64,000 nt of DNA from Ga0077555 sp033764055 (GCA_033764055.1 JANRJI010000104.1:24071-88070), one strand, 5' to 3'; shown: positions 37,343 to 46,900, counted from the stretch's first letter. The notes: a model not told the origin generated them from the letters alone. Translations and numbers: made by a program.

Positions 37343-37927
37343 TCAGCCCGCGGTCGTGGGCATGCGCGTCTGCCCGACCACGCGCCGCACGTCATCGACG
37401 CCGATTTGCTGGCCGATCAGCCGCTCGACGATGGCTGAGGCCGTCTCCGCAGCGAGCTGGTCCACATTGGCGAGGGCCCGTGCCTTGGTGTCGGCGATCT
37501 GCTTCTCGGTTGCAGCGAGCTTCGCCGTATTTGCGTCGTCCACGCGGCGGCGCTCGGCATCCATCGACGTCGCGACCCTGTCACGCATGTCCTTGGCGAG
37601 GCCCTGCGCCTTGCCGCGAGCGTCGGCGAGCGACTTCTCGTATGCTGCCAAGGCCGAATCCGTCTCGGACTTCAGGCGCTCGGCCTCGGCGAGGTCCCGT
37701 TGGATGCGCTCGCGTCGCTCGGCCAGCACCGACGCGATCCGAGGCAATGCCATGCGCGACATGACGAAATAGAGCGCAGCGAACGAAATCGCGAGCCAAA
37801 CGAGCTGCGGCGCAAACGTGCTCGGATCGAACGGCGGAAAGCCGCCGTGGCCGTGATCGGCCGGTGCAGCGGTGCTGGCATGCGTCCCGTGGGTCGGGCC
37901 GCCGGCAGCTTTAGGAGACGATGCCAT
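37343..37927 (-). CDS. ATP synthase F0 subunit b' (second stalk subunit)
   Basis: The b' form of 194 residues found in photosynthetic and many non-photosynthetic alphaproteobacteria (gene usually called atpB' or atpF2/atpG). It has a 40-residue polar, His/Pro-rich N-terminus. A membrane helix (FAPQLVWLAISFAALYFVMSRM) and a long coiled helix (LAERRERIQRDLAEAERLKSET) follow. It would form a b-b' heterodimer with the next gene. Start ATG 37927, between atpE and atpF. Confidence 0.95.
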   Translation of the reverse strand: MASSPKAAGGPTHGTHASTAAPADHGHGGFPPFDPSTFAPQLVWLAISFAALYFVMSRMALPRIASVLAERRERIQRDLAEAERLKSETDSALAAYEKSLADARGKAQGLAKDMRDRVATSMDAERRRVDDANTAKLAATEKQIADTKARALANVDQLAAETASAIVERLIGQQIGVDDVRRVVGQTRMPTTAG

Positions 37928-38067
37928 GACGCGCGAATCCTGCTTCTGAGCGATTGCCGCTCCACGCCATCAGCGTCGGCCCTTGGGCCGGCGCCGCCAG
38001 ACGGGATGACACGTCGTCCCGGCAGCCGCCAGCGCATAGCGCTATCGGCCTGCCGGACAAGGTGGCG

Positions 38068-38295
38068 TCAGACCACGAACAGGAGCAGCAGAGCGATCAG
38101 CAGCGAGAAGATGCCGAGCGCTTCCGTCAGGGCGAAGCCGAGAAGTAGCGTGCCGCGCTGGCTGTCGGCAGCCGACGGATTGCGCAGGGCACCGGCCAGG
38201 AACTGACCGAACAGGTTGCCGAGGCCGATGCCCGCGCCTGCCATGCCGAGGCAAGCGAGACCGGCGCCGATTGCCTTGCCGATGATCGGATCCAT
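38068..38295 (-). CDS. atpE: ATP synthase F0 subunit c
   Basis: Proton-carrying rotor subunit of 75 residues with two membrane helices and the polar loop RNPSAADSQR. The essential carboxylate is Glu58 in FALTEALGIF. N-terminal IGKAIGAGLACLGMAGAGIGLG carries the Gly-rich helix packing pattern. Length is normal for a proton-type c ring. It lies between atpB and the b' gene. Confidence 0.97.
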   Translation of the reverse strand: MDPIIGKAIGAGLACLGMAGAGIGLGNLFGQFLAGALRNPSAADSQRGTLLLGFALTEALGIFSLLIALLLLFVV

Positions 38296-38379
38296 CAGAG
38301 ATCTCCCGTCTGTCGAGTGCTTGTGGTTGGATGAAAGTCAGGTGGTGAGAGCAAAGGAGCGGGCCGCGCGGGCTCGCTC

Positions 38380-39123
38380 CTAGTGGTGGGCGCCGTGCAC
38401 CGCATCGTTGAGGTAGACGCAGGTCAGAACGGCGAACACATAGGCCTGCAGCGCCGCGACCAGCACCTCGAGTGCGGTCAGCGCGATCGTGAGCAGCAGC
38501 GGCAGCGGCGCGATCAGTGCCCAGGCACCTGCCGCGAGAAGCGAAGCCACGAACCCGGCGAAAATCTTGAGCGCGATATGGCCGGCCAGCATGTTGGCGA
38601 AGAGACGCACGGACAGGCTCAAAGGCCGGGACAGGAACGAGATGATCTCGATCGGCACCATGATGATCAGCAGCGGCCACGGCACGTCGGGCACGAACAG
38701 CTTGAAGAAGCCGAGCCCCTGGTTCCACAGGCCGTAGAGGATCACGATCCCGATCACCAGCAAGGCCAGCGCAGCTGTGACCACGATCTGGCTGGTCACC
38801 GTGTAGCCGCCCGGGACCATGCCCAGCATGTTGCAGACGAGCACGAAGATGAACAAGGAGAACACGAGCGGGACGAACTTCATTCCTTCCTCGCCGACGT
38901 TGTCCCGCACCGTCGAGGCGACGAACTCGTACATGATTTCCGCGATCGACTGCCCCCGTGTCGGCACGAGTGCACGATTGCGCATGGCGTAGAGGAGAAA
39001 ACCCGATGCCAACGCCACTGCGCCGACCATGAAGGCGGCTGCATTGGTGAAGGAGGCGTCGATACCGCTGACGCTCAGAGGAATGAGTGTCTTCTGGTGG
39101 AACTGCTCGATTGGACCTGCCAC
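38380..39123 (-). CDS. atpB: ATP synthase F0 subunit a
   Basis: Stator proton channel subunit of 247 residues, about six membrane helices. The essential Arg is in LSLSVRLFANMLAGHIALKI. FFKLFVPDVPWPLLIIMVPIEIISFLSRPLSL and the C-terminal YVFAVLTCVYLNDAVHGAHH are typical. The start is a GTG at 39123 (reading AGPIEQFH), with GAGG five bases upstream; no ATG precedes the conserved N-terminus. It follows atpI by 29 bases. Confidence 0.96.
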   Translation of the reverse strand: MAGPIEQFHQKTLIPLSVSGIDASFTNAAAFMVGAVALASGFLLYAMRNRALVPTRGQSIAEIMYEFVASTVRDNVGEEGMKFVPLVFSLFIFVLVCNMLGMVPGGYTVTSQIVVTAALALLVIGIVILYGLWNQGLGFFKLFVPDVPWPLLIIMVPIEIISFLSRPLSLSVRLFANMLAGHIALKIFAGFVASLLAAGAWALIAPLPLLLTIALTALEVLVAALQAYVFAVLTCVYLNDAVHGAHH

Positions 39124-39152
39124 GTCGCCTCGTCCCCGGCTCGCGTCGAAAC

Positions 39153-39557
39153 TCAGTTGCCTTGGTCCCGCTCGTCCTTCACGGACGGCAGGGACGGTGT
39201 CTTCTCACGCATCGCGGCCCGGATGAGATTGAGCATCCCGGCCGCCGCGCCCAGCAGGAAGAACAGGATGAACAGCCAAGGCTTCTTGTTGTCCAGCCAC
39301 TGATCCAACCACCAGCCGATCGCCCCGCCAACCACCACTCCGGCAACCAGCTCCGCCGAGAGCCGCATTGCACGACCCATGGCCTTGCCGTTGCCCGCTC
39401 CGTCGCCAGCCTGACCCGGCCGATGGCCGGATGTGCCAGTCTGCCGCGCCACGTCGAGCTTGCGACCCAGCTCACTCGACCGGCGCTCGAGAGCGGCACG
39501 CTCCTCAGGTGAAAGCTCGCCTCGAGGCTCGTGCCCAGGCTTGCCGTCGTCAGGCAT
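39153..39557 (-). CDS. atpI: ATP synthase protein I (AtpI)
   Basis: First gene of the F0 operon, 134 residues. It helps c-ring assembly or Mg2+ balance in other bacteria. A long polar N-terminus (about 65 residues) precedes two membrane helices: SAELVAGVVVGGAIGWWLDQWL and PWLFILFFLLGAAAGMLNLIRAA, the typical AtpI pair. Start ATG 39557, about 50 bases downstream of the predicted promoter start. Confidence 0.93.
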   Translation of the reverse strand: MPDDGKPGHEPRGELSPEERAALERRSSELGRKLDVARQTGTSGHRPGQAGDGAGNGKAMGRAMRLSAELVAGVVVGGAIGWWLDQWLDNKKPWLFILFFLLGAAAGMLNLIRAAMREKTPSLPSVKDERDQGN

Positions 39558-39616
39558 GACGTATCTCGCCCGTGCTGGAAGCGGCCGGTGCGCGGCGGGT
39601 TCGATCTGCGGCCGGG

Positions 39617-39645
39617 ACCATAGTAAGGGGCTTCCGGGGTGTCAA
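39617..39645 (-). promoter_or_regulatory. Sigma70-type promoter of the F0 ATP synthase operon
   Basis: Minus-strand TTGACA (-35, 39645-39640), 17-base spacer, and TATGGT (-10, 39622-39617). The predicted start near 39610 gives a leader of about 50 bases to atpI. Both boxes and the spacing are near consensus. Confidence 0.65.
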
Positions 39646-39775
39646 CAAAAGGCCAAAGTCGTTCCAGGGCGGGCGGGGTGGCGAAAGCGCGCAGGCCGCC
39701 GCACGCTAACCCGCATGCCCGCCGATCGAAGCCGACAGCACGGCCAGCGGCCGGCCCCTCCCCCTCGACGTCCGA

Positions 39776-41473
39776 TCAGGCGGTCCGCTGCGCCGGTACG
39801 CCCAGCTCCTCCATCATTTTGTCCCGCATAATGAATTTTTGCACCTTTCCGGTAACTGTCATCGGGAATTCGTCGACGAAGCGCACGTACCGTGGCACCT
39901 TGTAATGCGCGATCTGTCCCTGGCAGAAGGCCTTGATCTCGGCCTCGTCCAGCATCTGGCCCGGCCGCCGCCGGATCCATGCGCATAGCTCCTCGCCGTA
40001 GCGGGCGTCCGGCACGCCAAACACCTGAACATCCAGGATGGCGGGATGGCGATAGAGGAACTCCTCTATCTCGCGGGGATAGACGTTCTCGCCGCCTCGG
40101 ATGACCATGTCCTTAATGCGGCCGACGATGTTGCAGTAGCCGTCCGTGTCCATGGTGGCGAGATCGCCCGTGTGCATCCAGCCACTGCTGTCGATGACCT
40201 CGGCCGTACGCTCAGGGTCGTTCCAGTAGCCGAGCATCACGGAGTAGCCCCGCGCGCAGATCTCGCCCGGCATGCCCCGCGGCACCAGGCGGCCGTCGCC
40301 GTCGACGATTTTGATCTCCACGTGTGCCATGGCGCAGCCGACCGTGCCCGTCTGCTTCTCGATCGGATCTCCGATCAGTGTCATCGTCTGCACGGGGCTC
40401 GTCTCTGTCATCCCGTAGCCGATGGTCATCTCGGTCAGGTTCATGTCCTTAACGCAGCGGCGCATGACCTCGATCGGGCAGGGCGAGCCTGCCATCATGC
40501 CCGTGCGTAGGCTCGTCAGGTCGAAGCTCGCGAACTCGGGATGGTCGAGCTCGGCGATGAACATCGTCGGCACGCCGTAGAGCGAGGTGCACCGCTCCTC
40601 GGCCACCGTCCTCAATGTGGCCAGCGGATCTAACCCTTCGCCCGGCAGCACGATGGTCGAGCCGTGGGTTAGGCAAGCCAGGTTGCCGATCACCATTCCG
40701 AAGCAGTGATAGAGCGGGACCGGAATGCACACCTTGTCGTGCTCGGTATAGTGCATCCGCTCGCCGATGAAGAAGCCGTTGTTCAGGATGTTGTGGTGCG
40801 TGAGCGTGGCGCCCTTCGGCAAGCCGGTCGTGCCCGACGTGAACTGGATGTTGATCGGATCGTCGAACTGCAGGGTGCGCGCCAGCTCCTGGAGACGGCC
40901 TCTCTCGGCCTCGCCGGCGAGCCCGGCTACGCTTGCGAAGGGAATGGCGCCGGCGACCGTCGGGCCGCCGACCTGGATCACCGTTCGCAGCTCTGGCAAC
41001 TTCACGGCCGCGAGCCTGCCCGGCGCCGAGGCGGCAAGCTCGGGTGCCAGCGACGCGACCATGCCCACGTAGTCGCTGGCCTTGAAACGGGTCGCTGTGA
41101 TCAGCGCGCGGCAGCCCACCTTGTTCAGGGCATACTCGAGCTCCGCCAGTCGGTACGACGGATTGATGTTGACCAGGATGAGGCCCGCCTTCGCCGTTGC
41201 GAACTGCGTGACGACCCATTCCGCGTTGTTCGGCGACCAGATGCCGACGCGGTCGCCTGGCTCGAGGCCGAGCGCCAGCAGACCTGCCGCAAACGCGTCG
41301 ACCCGCGCCGCCAGCTCGCCCCAGGTCCAGCGCACGCCCTGCTGGCTGACGACCAACGCCGGCCGGTCGCGCCAGCGCGAGATCGTGCGATCGAAATGCA
41401 CCCCCACGGTCTCGCCGATGAGGGGTGCCGTACTCACTCCATGGGCATAGCTCAATGTCGATCGTTCGGTCAT
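39776..41473 (-). CDS. AMP-binding acyl-CoA synthetase (fatty-acid/carboxylate CoA ligase)
   Basis: An ANL-family ligase of 565 residues that activates a carboxylic acid with ATP and CoA. The P-loop motif is IQFTSGTTGLPKGATLTHHN. The A5 region is IGYGMTETSP, the A7 motif GWMHTGDLATMD, the hinge GRIKDMVIRGGENVYPREIEEFL and the catalytic Lys in MTVTGKVQKF. All hallmark motifs are complete. ATG 41473 follows a GGGAGG site. It is divergent from the SDR. It is likely a medium- or long-chain fatty-acid or aryl ligase. Confidence 0.93.
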   Translation of the reverse strand: MTERSTLSYAHGVSTAPLIGETVGVHFDRTISRWRDRPALVVSQQGVRWTWGELAARVDAFAAGLLALGLEPGDRVGIWSPNNAEWVVTQFATAKAGLILVNINPSYRLAELEYALNKVGCRALITATRFKASDYVGMVASLAPELAASAPGRLAAVKLPELRTVIQVGGPTVAGAIPFASVAGLAGEAERGRLQELARTLQFDDPINIQFTSGTTGLPKGATLTHHNILNNGFFIGERMHYTEHDKVCIPVPLYHCFGMVIGNLACLTHGSTIVLPGEGLDPLATLRTVAEERCTSLYGVPTMFIAELDHPEFASFDLTSLRTGMMAGSPCPIEVMRRCVKDMNLTEMTIGYGMTETSPVQTMTLIGDPIEKQTGTVGCAMAHVEIKIVDGDGRLVPRGMPGEICARGYSVMLGYWNDPERTAEVIDSSGWMHTGDLATMDTDGYCNIVGRIKDMVIRGGENVYPREIEEFLYRHPAILDVQVFGVPDARYGEELCAWIRRRPGQMLDEAEIKAFCQGQIAHYKVPRYVRFVDEFPMTVTGKVQKFIMRDKMMEELGVPAQRTA

Positions 41474-41697
41474 GAGGCTGCCTCCCTCGGCACACTCGAT
41501 CCATCTCGTTACGCGGGCGGATCGGCCGCTGTTCGCGGCATTTGGTGGCAAGGCTAGCCGAAGCCCCGTCGCCGCTCCAGGGGCGCTCCGCCGGCGCTCC
41601 TCCGGCGCACGTCGATTGACGGCCGGCCGCCTCAGGGTGATGGTCGCGGCTGAGATCGCGCCGTCTCCGGCGCCGCCGACCGCAAGAGGACTGCTGC

Positions 41698-42447
41698 ATG
41701 TCTACGCTGAACGGCCGCGTCGCCGTCGTCACGGGCTCGGCCCGCAATATCGGGCGCGCCACTGCCCTCATGCTCGCGCGGGAGGGAGCCCGCATCATGG
41801 TGCATGCCCGCTCGGATGCGGCGGGAGTCGAGGAGACGGTAGCACTGGTCCGCGAGCTGGGCGGCACTGCCGAAAGTCACCTCGCCGACCTCTCGACCGA
41901 GTCCGGCGCCGAGGGGCTCGTCGCTGCAACGGTCGAGAAGCTGGGCGGCCTCGATATCCTGATCAACAATGCCGCCATCCGCCGCAACACACCGATCACC
42001 GAGATGACCTTCGCCGAGTGGCGCGAGGTACTGGGCTCCAGCCTCGATTGCGCGTTCCTGATGACGCGCAATGCTGTGCCCCACATGATCCGCGGCAAGT
42101 GGGGACGCATTGTCAGCCTCGGCGGCATCTCCATGTTTCGCGGCCTTGCCGGCCGCGCGCACGTGTCGGCGGCAAAAGCCGGCATGACCGGCATGACGCG
42201 CTGTCTCGCGACGGAGCTCGGTCCGCATGGCATTACCGTCAATGTGGTGGCCCCCGGATCCATCGACACAGTGCGCGGCGCGGCAGCCGGTGCCCGGCCC
42301 GGCGCCTCCGCCCTGGCCGGCATACCGGCCGGACGCCACGGTCATCCGCAAGAGATCGCCCACGTCATCACCATGCTCTGCCGCCCGGAGGGCGCCTACA
42401 CCACCGGCCAGACCATCGAGGTCAACGGGGGCGCCCACTACACCTGA
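41698..42447 (+). CDS. Short-chain dehydrogenase/reductase with a substituted catalytic tyrosine
   Basis: A classical SDR of 249 residues with the cofactor motif TGSARNIGRA, NNAAIRR (NNAG position) and the C-terminal NGGAHYT. In the active-site helix the usual YxxxK reads VSAAK: the Lys is kept but Tyr is replaced by Val. The Ser strand reads RIVSLGGIS. The protein could therefore be inactive, work by another residue (a His precedes Val), or carry out a non-redox role. The start ATG is 41698. It is divergent from the acyl-CoA ligase. Confidence 0.88.
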   Translation: MSTLNGRVAVVTGSARNIGRATALMLAREGARIMVHARSDAAGVEETVALVRELGGTAESHLADLSTESGAEGLVAATVEKLGGLDILINNAAIRRNTPITEMTFAEWREVLGSSLDCAFLMTRNAVPHMIRGKWGRIVSLGGISMFRGLAGRAHVSAAKAGMTGMTRCLATELGPHGITVNVVAPGSIDTVRGAAAGARPGASALAGIPAGRHGHPQEIAHVITMLCRPEGAYTTGQTIEVNGGAHYT

Positions 42448-42625
42448 GCGCCGGCGCCGGCGACACTGGGCAGCCGGAAATCCACGGAGGCGCCCATCAC
42501 GTTTCATTGAGGTGCACACGACGCCATCGCATGGCAGATGGCCGGCGCACGCCGTAACCGGTCGCGCGGGCAGTTGCCGGAATGCTGCCCGATCGGCTGG
42601 CGTCCAGCATTCGAAGGAGCTGCCG

Positions 42626-43267
42626 ATGCCCGTCACGACAACGCTTCTCTCGCGCAGGCTCGCCGTCGCGGTGCTGCTCGGGGCCACGGCCCTGGTGCCA
42701 GCCCCCGCCATCGCACGCGACACCGTGCAGCCTGGAAAGCCCGCGCCGGACTTCACCGCCACGGATTCGGCAGGCAAGCCGATCACACTGTCGGCGCTCA
42801 AGGGAAAGACCGTCGTGCTCGAGTGGACGAACCACGAATGCCCCTACGTCGCGAAGCACTACGGCACGGGCACCATGCAACAACTGCAGAAGGACGCGAC
42901 AGCGAAGGGCATCGTTTGGCTGACGGTCATCTCGTCGGCTCCCGGTAGTCAGGGCTACGTGCAAGGCCTCGAGGCCGACAAGCTGACCACTGACCGCAAG
43001 GCAGCGCCAACCGCTGTCCTGCTGGACGCCGCCGGCAAGGTCGGCCGGCTCTATGGCGCCACGACCACGCCACACATGTTCGTCGTCGATGCCTCCGGCA
43101 CCATCGCCTATATGGGCGGCATCGACGACAAGCCGTCGACCAGCCCCGAGACGATCAAGGGCGCCCGACCCTACGTTCGCGAGGCGCTCGACGCCCTGGC
43201 CGCCGGCACCCCCGTCAAGACCGCGTCGACGCGGCCCTATGGCTGCTCGGTGAAGTACACGAATTAG
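42626..43267 (+). CDS. Exported redoxin/thioredoxin-fold protein
   Basis: A periplasmic AhpC/TSA-redoxin-like protein of 213 residues. It has a signal peptide (RRLAVAVLLGATALVPAPAIA) and a thioredoxin-like fold. The peroxidatic-position motif is TNHECPYVAKHYG (Cys near 72), without a CxxC. A single C-terminal Cys lies in RPYGCSVKY (about 207). The Cys pair resembles the two-Cys redoxin group that may reduce peroxides or act with resolving partners. AAGGAG lies upstream of ATG 42626. It is convergent with tadC across a hairpin. Confidence 0.88.
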   Translation: MPVTTTLLSRRLAVAVLLGATALVPAPAIARDTVQPGKPAPDFTATDSAGKPITLSALKGKTVVLEWTNHECPYVAKHYGTGTMQQLQKDATAKGIVWLTVISSAPGSQGYVQGLEADKLTTDRKAAPTAVLLDAAGKVGRLYGATTTPHMFVVDASGTIAYMGGIDDKPSTSPETIKGARPYVREALDALAAGTPVKTASTRPYGCSVKYTN

Positions 43268-43300
43268 GTTCCCTGCTCCGCCGCGCGAGACTGAAAGTCG

Positions 43301-43333
43301 AAGAGCCGCGGAGGCTTTGCCACCGCGGCTCTT
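43301..43333. terminator. Bidirectional terminator between redoxin and Tad locus
   Basis: A perfect 11-bp stem (AAGAGCCGCGG / CCGCGGCTCTT) with an 11-base loop lies between convergent stops at 43267 and 43377. Both sides have a modest T content after the stem. Confidence 0.7.
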
Positions 43334-43376
43334 GATCTTGATCGGGTAATTCTTCCGGCGCGATCCCTTCGGCTGG

Positions 43377-44351
43377 CTACACCCACTTCATGACCTGAAG
43401 CACGGCCGGTCCGAGGATCACCACGAACAGCACGGGCAGGAAGAACACGATCATCGGCACGGTCAGCTTCGGCGGCAGTGCCGCAGCCTTCTTTTCGGCC
43501 TCCGACATGCGCGCCTCGCGGTTTTCCTTGGCCATGACGCGCAGTGCCTGGCTGACCGGCGTGCCGTAGCGCTCGGCCTGGATGAGGGCCGTGGCGACAG
43601 CCTTGATGCCTGCAAGGCCAGTGCGCTTGCCGAGGTTTTCGAAGGCCATGCGGCGGTCCTGCAGGTAGGAAAGCTCCGCGGTGGTCAGGCTGAATTCCTC
43701 GGCGAGCTCGATCGACTGGCTCGAGACCTCCTTGGCCACCTTGCCGAACGCCGCCTCGATCGACATGCCGGCCTGCACGCAGATCAGCAGCATGTCGAGC
43801 GAGTCCGGGAAAGACTCCGTGATCGCCTGCTGGCGCCGCTGCACCAGGTTCTCGATGATCATGTTCGGCAGGTAGAAGCCCATGTAGCCGGCGCCGATCG
43901 ACATGCCGAACTTGACGATTGGCGGGTACTGGAAGTTCGACAGGAAGAACAGGTAGATCAGCGCGAAGATGGCGACCGCGATGGGCGCGATCAGGCGGAA
44001 GAACATGTAGGCCACGAGCGGTGCCTGACCGCGCAGGCCGGCCATCTTGAGCTTGTTCTTGATTTCCTCGGACTCGAAGCTCTGCCGCAGATTGAACTGG
44101 TCGACGATCTGCTGCATGAAGCCCTTGGGGGCCTGCCGCAGCCGGCCTGCGCCCGCCTCTTTCGACAGCTCCGCCAGCCGCTGCGCCCGCATCTTGTCGC
44201 GCTCGGTCGCCATGACCTTCATGCGCTGCCCCATGCGGTCACGCTGCAGCACCGGCATGGCGATGGTGAGCACCGTCACGAACGTGGCGACCGATGCGAG
44301 CATCATCACCACGAACTGCGGCTTCATTATCGATTCGACCAGGTCCAACAC
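43377..44351 (-). CDS. tadC: Tad pilus inner-membrane protein TadC
   Basis: Inner-membrane platform protein (GspF/T2SSF domain) of about 324 residues that forms the assembly platform with TadB for the Flp pilus. Membrane helices are FVVMMLASVATFVTVLTIAMP, LVAYMFFRLIAPIAVAIFALIYLFF, and a C-terminal MIVFFLPVLFVVILGPAVLQ. The T2SSF core is MLLICVQAGMSIEAAFGKVAKEV and RYGTPVSQALRVMAKE. GTG 44351 with AGAGG upstream fits the family N-terminus better than GTG 44402. Last gene seen in the locus. Confidence 0.92.
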   Translation of the reverse strand: MLDLVESIMKPQFVVMMLASVATFVTVLTIAMPVLQRDRMGQRMKVMATERDKMRAQRLAELSKEAGAGRLRQAPKGFMQQIVDQFNLRQSFESEEIKNKLKMAGLRGQAPLVAYMFFRLIAPIAVAIFALIYLFFLSNFQYPPIVKFGMSIGAGYMGFYLPNMIIENLVQRRQQAITESFPDSLDMLLICVQAGMSIEAAFGKVAKEVSSQSIELAEEFSLTTAELSYLQDRRMAFENLGKRTGLAGIKAVATALIQAERYGTPVSQALRVMAKENREARMSEAEKKAAALPPKLTVPMIVFFLPVLFVVILGPAVLQVMKWV

Positions 44352-44406
44352 GGCGCGCCTCTTGTCTTGTGTGGCCGGCATGCGGGGCAGTTGCCCCGCC
44401 ACGGCG

Positions 44407-45411
44407 TCAGTATTTGAAGTTGATCATCTTCCGCATGACGAGGAGCCCGCACGACATCCAGGCACCAGCCGCCAACAGCAGGAACTGGCCCATCTTCGTG
44501 GTGAAGAGCAGCAGGATGTAGTGAGGGGTCGTGATGTAAACCATCGTCATGACGATGAACGGCAGGGAGCCGAGCACCGCAGCCGACGCTTTGGCCTCGG
44601 CCGAAAGAGCCTTGACCTTCAAGGCCATCCGCTTACGGTCGCGCAGAACGCCCGAGAGGTTGCCCAGCGCCTCGGACAGGTTGCCGCCGGCCTGCTGCTG
44701 GATGCTGATGACGATGGCGAAGAATTTCACCTCCGGCAGCGGCATGCGCGCCATCATGCGGTCGAAGCACTCGGTCAGTGTGACTCCGACTCGGGTCTGC
44801 TCGACAAGCTCCGCGAACTCCTCGCGGATCGGCGAGGGGCTTTCCCTTGCGATGATGCCCAGGCACTCGTTGAGCGGCAGACCGGATTTCACGCCACGCA
44901 CGATGACGTCGATCGCGTTGGCGAACTCGCCGGTGAATTTCGCCTGCCGGCGTTTGGTCAGAAAGCTGAGCACCCACGGCGGCAGGCCGAAAGCGCCGAA
45001 GAATGCGGCTGCTAGCGAGACGAGCGGTGTCATCCCCGGCGTGGAGAAGAATGTGACGATGCCGATCAGCACGCCGGCGACCATGCTGGCGATCCAATAG
45101 GCCTTCTGGGTTATGTCGAGACCCGCGCGCTGGAGCTTCAGCCGCAGTGTGACCTTCTCCTTGGCCTTCTGGCGGTCCTCGATCTCCTTGAGGGTGTCGG
45201 CGACGGCCTTGCGGCGATTCGAGACCTCCTCGTCGCGCGCCCTGGCAGCGCCACGCTTGGCCTTGTTCTCGGTCACGCCCTGGATACGCTTGTCGCGTGC
45301 CACCTCGCCCGTCAGGTACGGATTGGCGATGAAGAAGATCACACCGCCGGCCGACAGTGCGATCACCGCGCCGAGCAGGTACTGCATCATTTCCGGGGTC
45401 AGTTCACCCAT
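44407..45411 (-). CDS. tadB: Tad pilus inner-membrane protein TadB
   Basis: Inner-membrane platform protein of 334 residues, partner of TadC. An N-terminal helix (YLLGAVIALSAGGVIFFIA) and charged linker lead to two mid helices and the T2SSF domain (VIVRGVKSGLPLNECLGIIARE, FFAIVISIQQQAGGNLSEALGNLS). C-terminal helices follow. Start ATG 45411 overlaps the cpaF stop by 8 bases, indicating translational coupling. Confidence 0.94.
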   Translation of the reverse strand: MGELTPEMMQYLLGAVIALSAGGVIFFIANPYLTGEVARDKRIQGVTENKAKRGAARARDEEVSNRRKAVADTLKEIEDRQKAKEKVTLRLKLQRAGLDITQKAYWIASMVAGVLIGIVTFFSTPGMTPLVSLAAAFFGAFGLPPWVLSFLTKRRQAKFTGEFANAIDVIVRGVKSGLPLNECLGIIARESPSPIREEFAELVEQTRVGVTLTECFDRMMARMPLPEVKFFAIVISIQQQAGGNLSEALGNLSGVLRDRKRMALKVKALSAEAKASAAVLGSLPFIVMTMVYITTPHYILLLFTTKMGQFLLLAAGAWMSCGLLVMRKMINFKY

Positions 45412-46888
45412 GTGACTCTCCCATCGTGTTGCCGTAGGCGTCCCTGACCTCGGCAGAAGCGAGAGCCTGGGTCAGCCGCTCGGTCTCGCCGTAGTACTCG
45501 GCCCGCTCCCAGAAGCGCGGGCGGGCGATTCCCGTCGAGCGATGGCGACCGACGATCTTGCCATTGGCATCCTCGCCCGTGATCTCGAACACGAGCAGGT
45601 TCTGCAGCGTGACGACCTCGCCTTCCATGCCGACCACCTCGGTCACGTGCGTGATCTTTCTGCTGCCGTCCCTGAGGCGTGAGGCCTGCACGATGATGTC
45701 GACCGAGCCCGTGATCATCTCGCGAATGGTCTTGGTCGGCAGCGTGAAGCCGCCCATCATGATCATCGATTCCATACGGCTGATGGCTTCGCGCGGGCTG
45801 TTGGCGTGGAGCGTGCCCATCGAGCCGTCGTGGCCGGTATTCATGGCCTGCAGGAGATCGAAGGCCTCCGGTCCGCGCACCTCGCCCACGATGATCCGCT
45901 CCGGTCGCATACGCAGGCAGTTCTTGACGAGATCACGCATCGTGATCTGCCCTTCGCCTTCGAGATTGGGCGGCCGGGTCTCGAGCCGGACGACATGGGG
46001 CTGCTGGAGCTGAAGCTCGGCCGAGTCCTCGCAGGTGATGATGCGCTCGTCGTTGTCGATAGTGGCCGAAAGGCAATTGAGCAGCGTCGTCTTGCCCGAG
46101 CCCGTACCGCCCGAGACGATGATGTTGCACCGAACCCGGCCGATGATCTCGAGCAGCGTCCTGCCGGCGGGCGAGATCGACCCGAACTTGACCAGCTGCT
46201 CCAGCCGCAGGCGGTCCTTCTTGAACTTACGAATGGTGAGGGCGGGACCGTCGATGGCAAGCGGCGGCGCGATGACGTTGACACGCGAACCGTCGGGAAG
46301 GCGCGCATCGCAGATCGGACTCGATTCGTCGACGCGGCGGCCGACCTGGCTCACGATGCGCTGGCAAATGTTCATCAGCTGGGCATTGTCGGCGAACCGC
46401 ACGCCTGTCTTCTGCACCTTGCCGCCGACCTCGATGAAGGTCGTCGCCGCCCCGTTGACCATGATGTCGGCGATGTCGTCGCGTGCGAGCAGCGGCTCGA
46501 GCGGCCCGTAGCCGAGGACGTCGTTGCAGATGTCCTCGAGCAGCTCCTCCTGCTCCGCGATCGACATCACGACGTTCTTCAGCTGGATGATCTCGCTGAC
46601 GATGTCGCGGATCTCCTCACGCGCCGCAGCCGCCTCGAGCTTGGCGAGCTGCGTCAGATCGATGGTATCGATCAGCGCGTTGAAGACCGTCGTCTTGACG
46701 TCGTAGTATTCCTCCGAGTGCTTCCGCTGCGACTCGACTGACTCGGCCTTCGGCGGCGGCGGTGCGTTGGCAGCCGCCTGCGCCACGCTCGGCTTGGGAT
46801 CGGCCGCCTTGGCGGGAGCCGCAGCGGCCCCCTGCTGCGGCAGCGCGCGCCGGGGTTGGCCGGCTTCATTGGATCGTCTTCCGAACAT
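45404..46888 (-). CDS. cpaF: Tad pilus secretion ATPase CpaF/TadA
   Basis: Hexameric secretion ATPase of 494 residues that powers Flp pilus assembly. The Pro/Ala-rich N-terminus is disordered (residues 10-50). The core has Walker A GGTGSGKTTLLN (near residue 260), an Asp box ERIITCEDSAEL, Walker B region PERIIVGEVRGPEAFDLLQAMNTGHDGSMGTLHAN with the His box, and the C-terminal KITHVTEVVGMEGE. Start ATG 46888. It is 12 bases after cpaE. Confidence 0.97.
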   Translation of the reverse strand: MFGRRSNEAGQPRRALPQQGAAAAPAKAADPKPSVAQAAANAPPPPKAESVESQRKHSEEYYDVKTTVFNALIDTIDLTQLAKLEAAAAREEIRDIVSEIIQLKNVVMSIAEQEELLEDICNDVLGYGPLEPLLARDDIADIMVNGAATTFIEVGGKVQKTGVRFADNAQLMNICQRIVSQVGRRVDESSPICDARLPDGSRVNVIAPPLAIDGPALTIRKFKKDRLRLEQLVKFGSISPAGRTLLEIIGRVRCNIIVSGGTGSGKTTLLNCLSATIDNDERIITCEDSAELQLQQPHVVRLETRPPNLEGEGQITMRDLVKNCLRMRPERIIVGEVRGPEAFDLLQAMNTGHDGSMGTLHANSPREAISRMESMIMMGGFTLPTKTIREMITGSVDIIVQASRLRDGSRKITHVTEVVGMEGEVVTLQNLLVFEITGEDANGKIVGRHRSTGIARPRFWERAEYYGETERLTQALASAEVRDAYGNTMGESHG

Positions 46889-46900
46889 GGCCGGGGCTCC

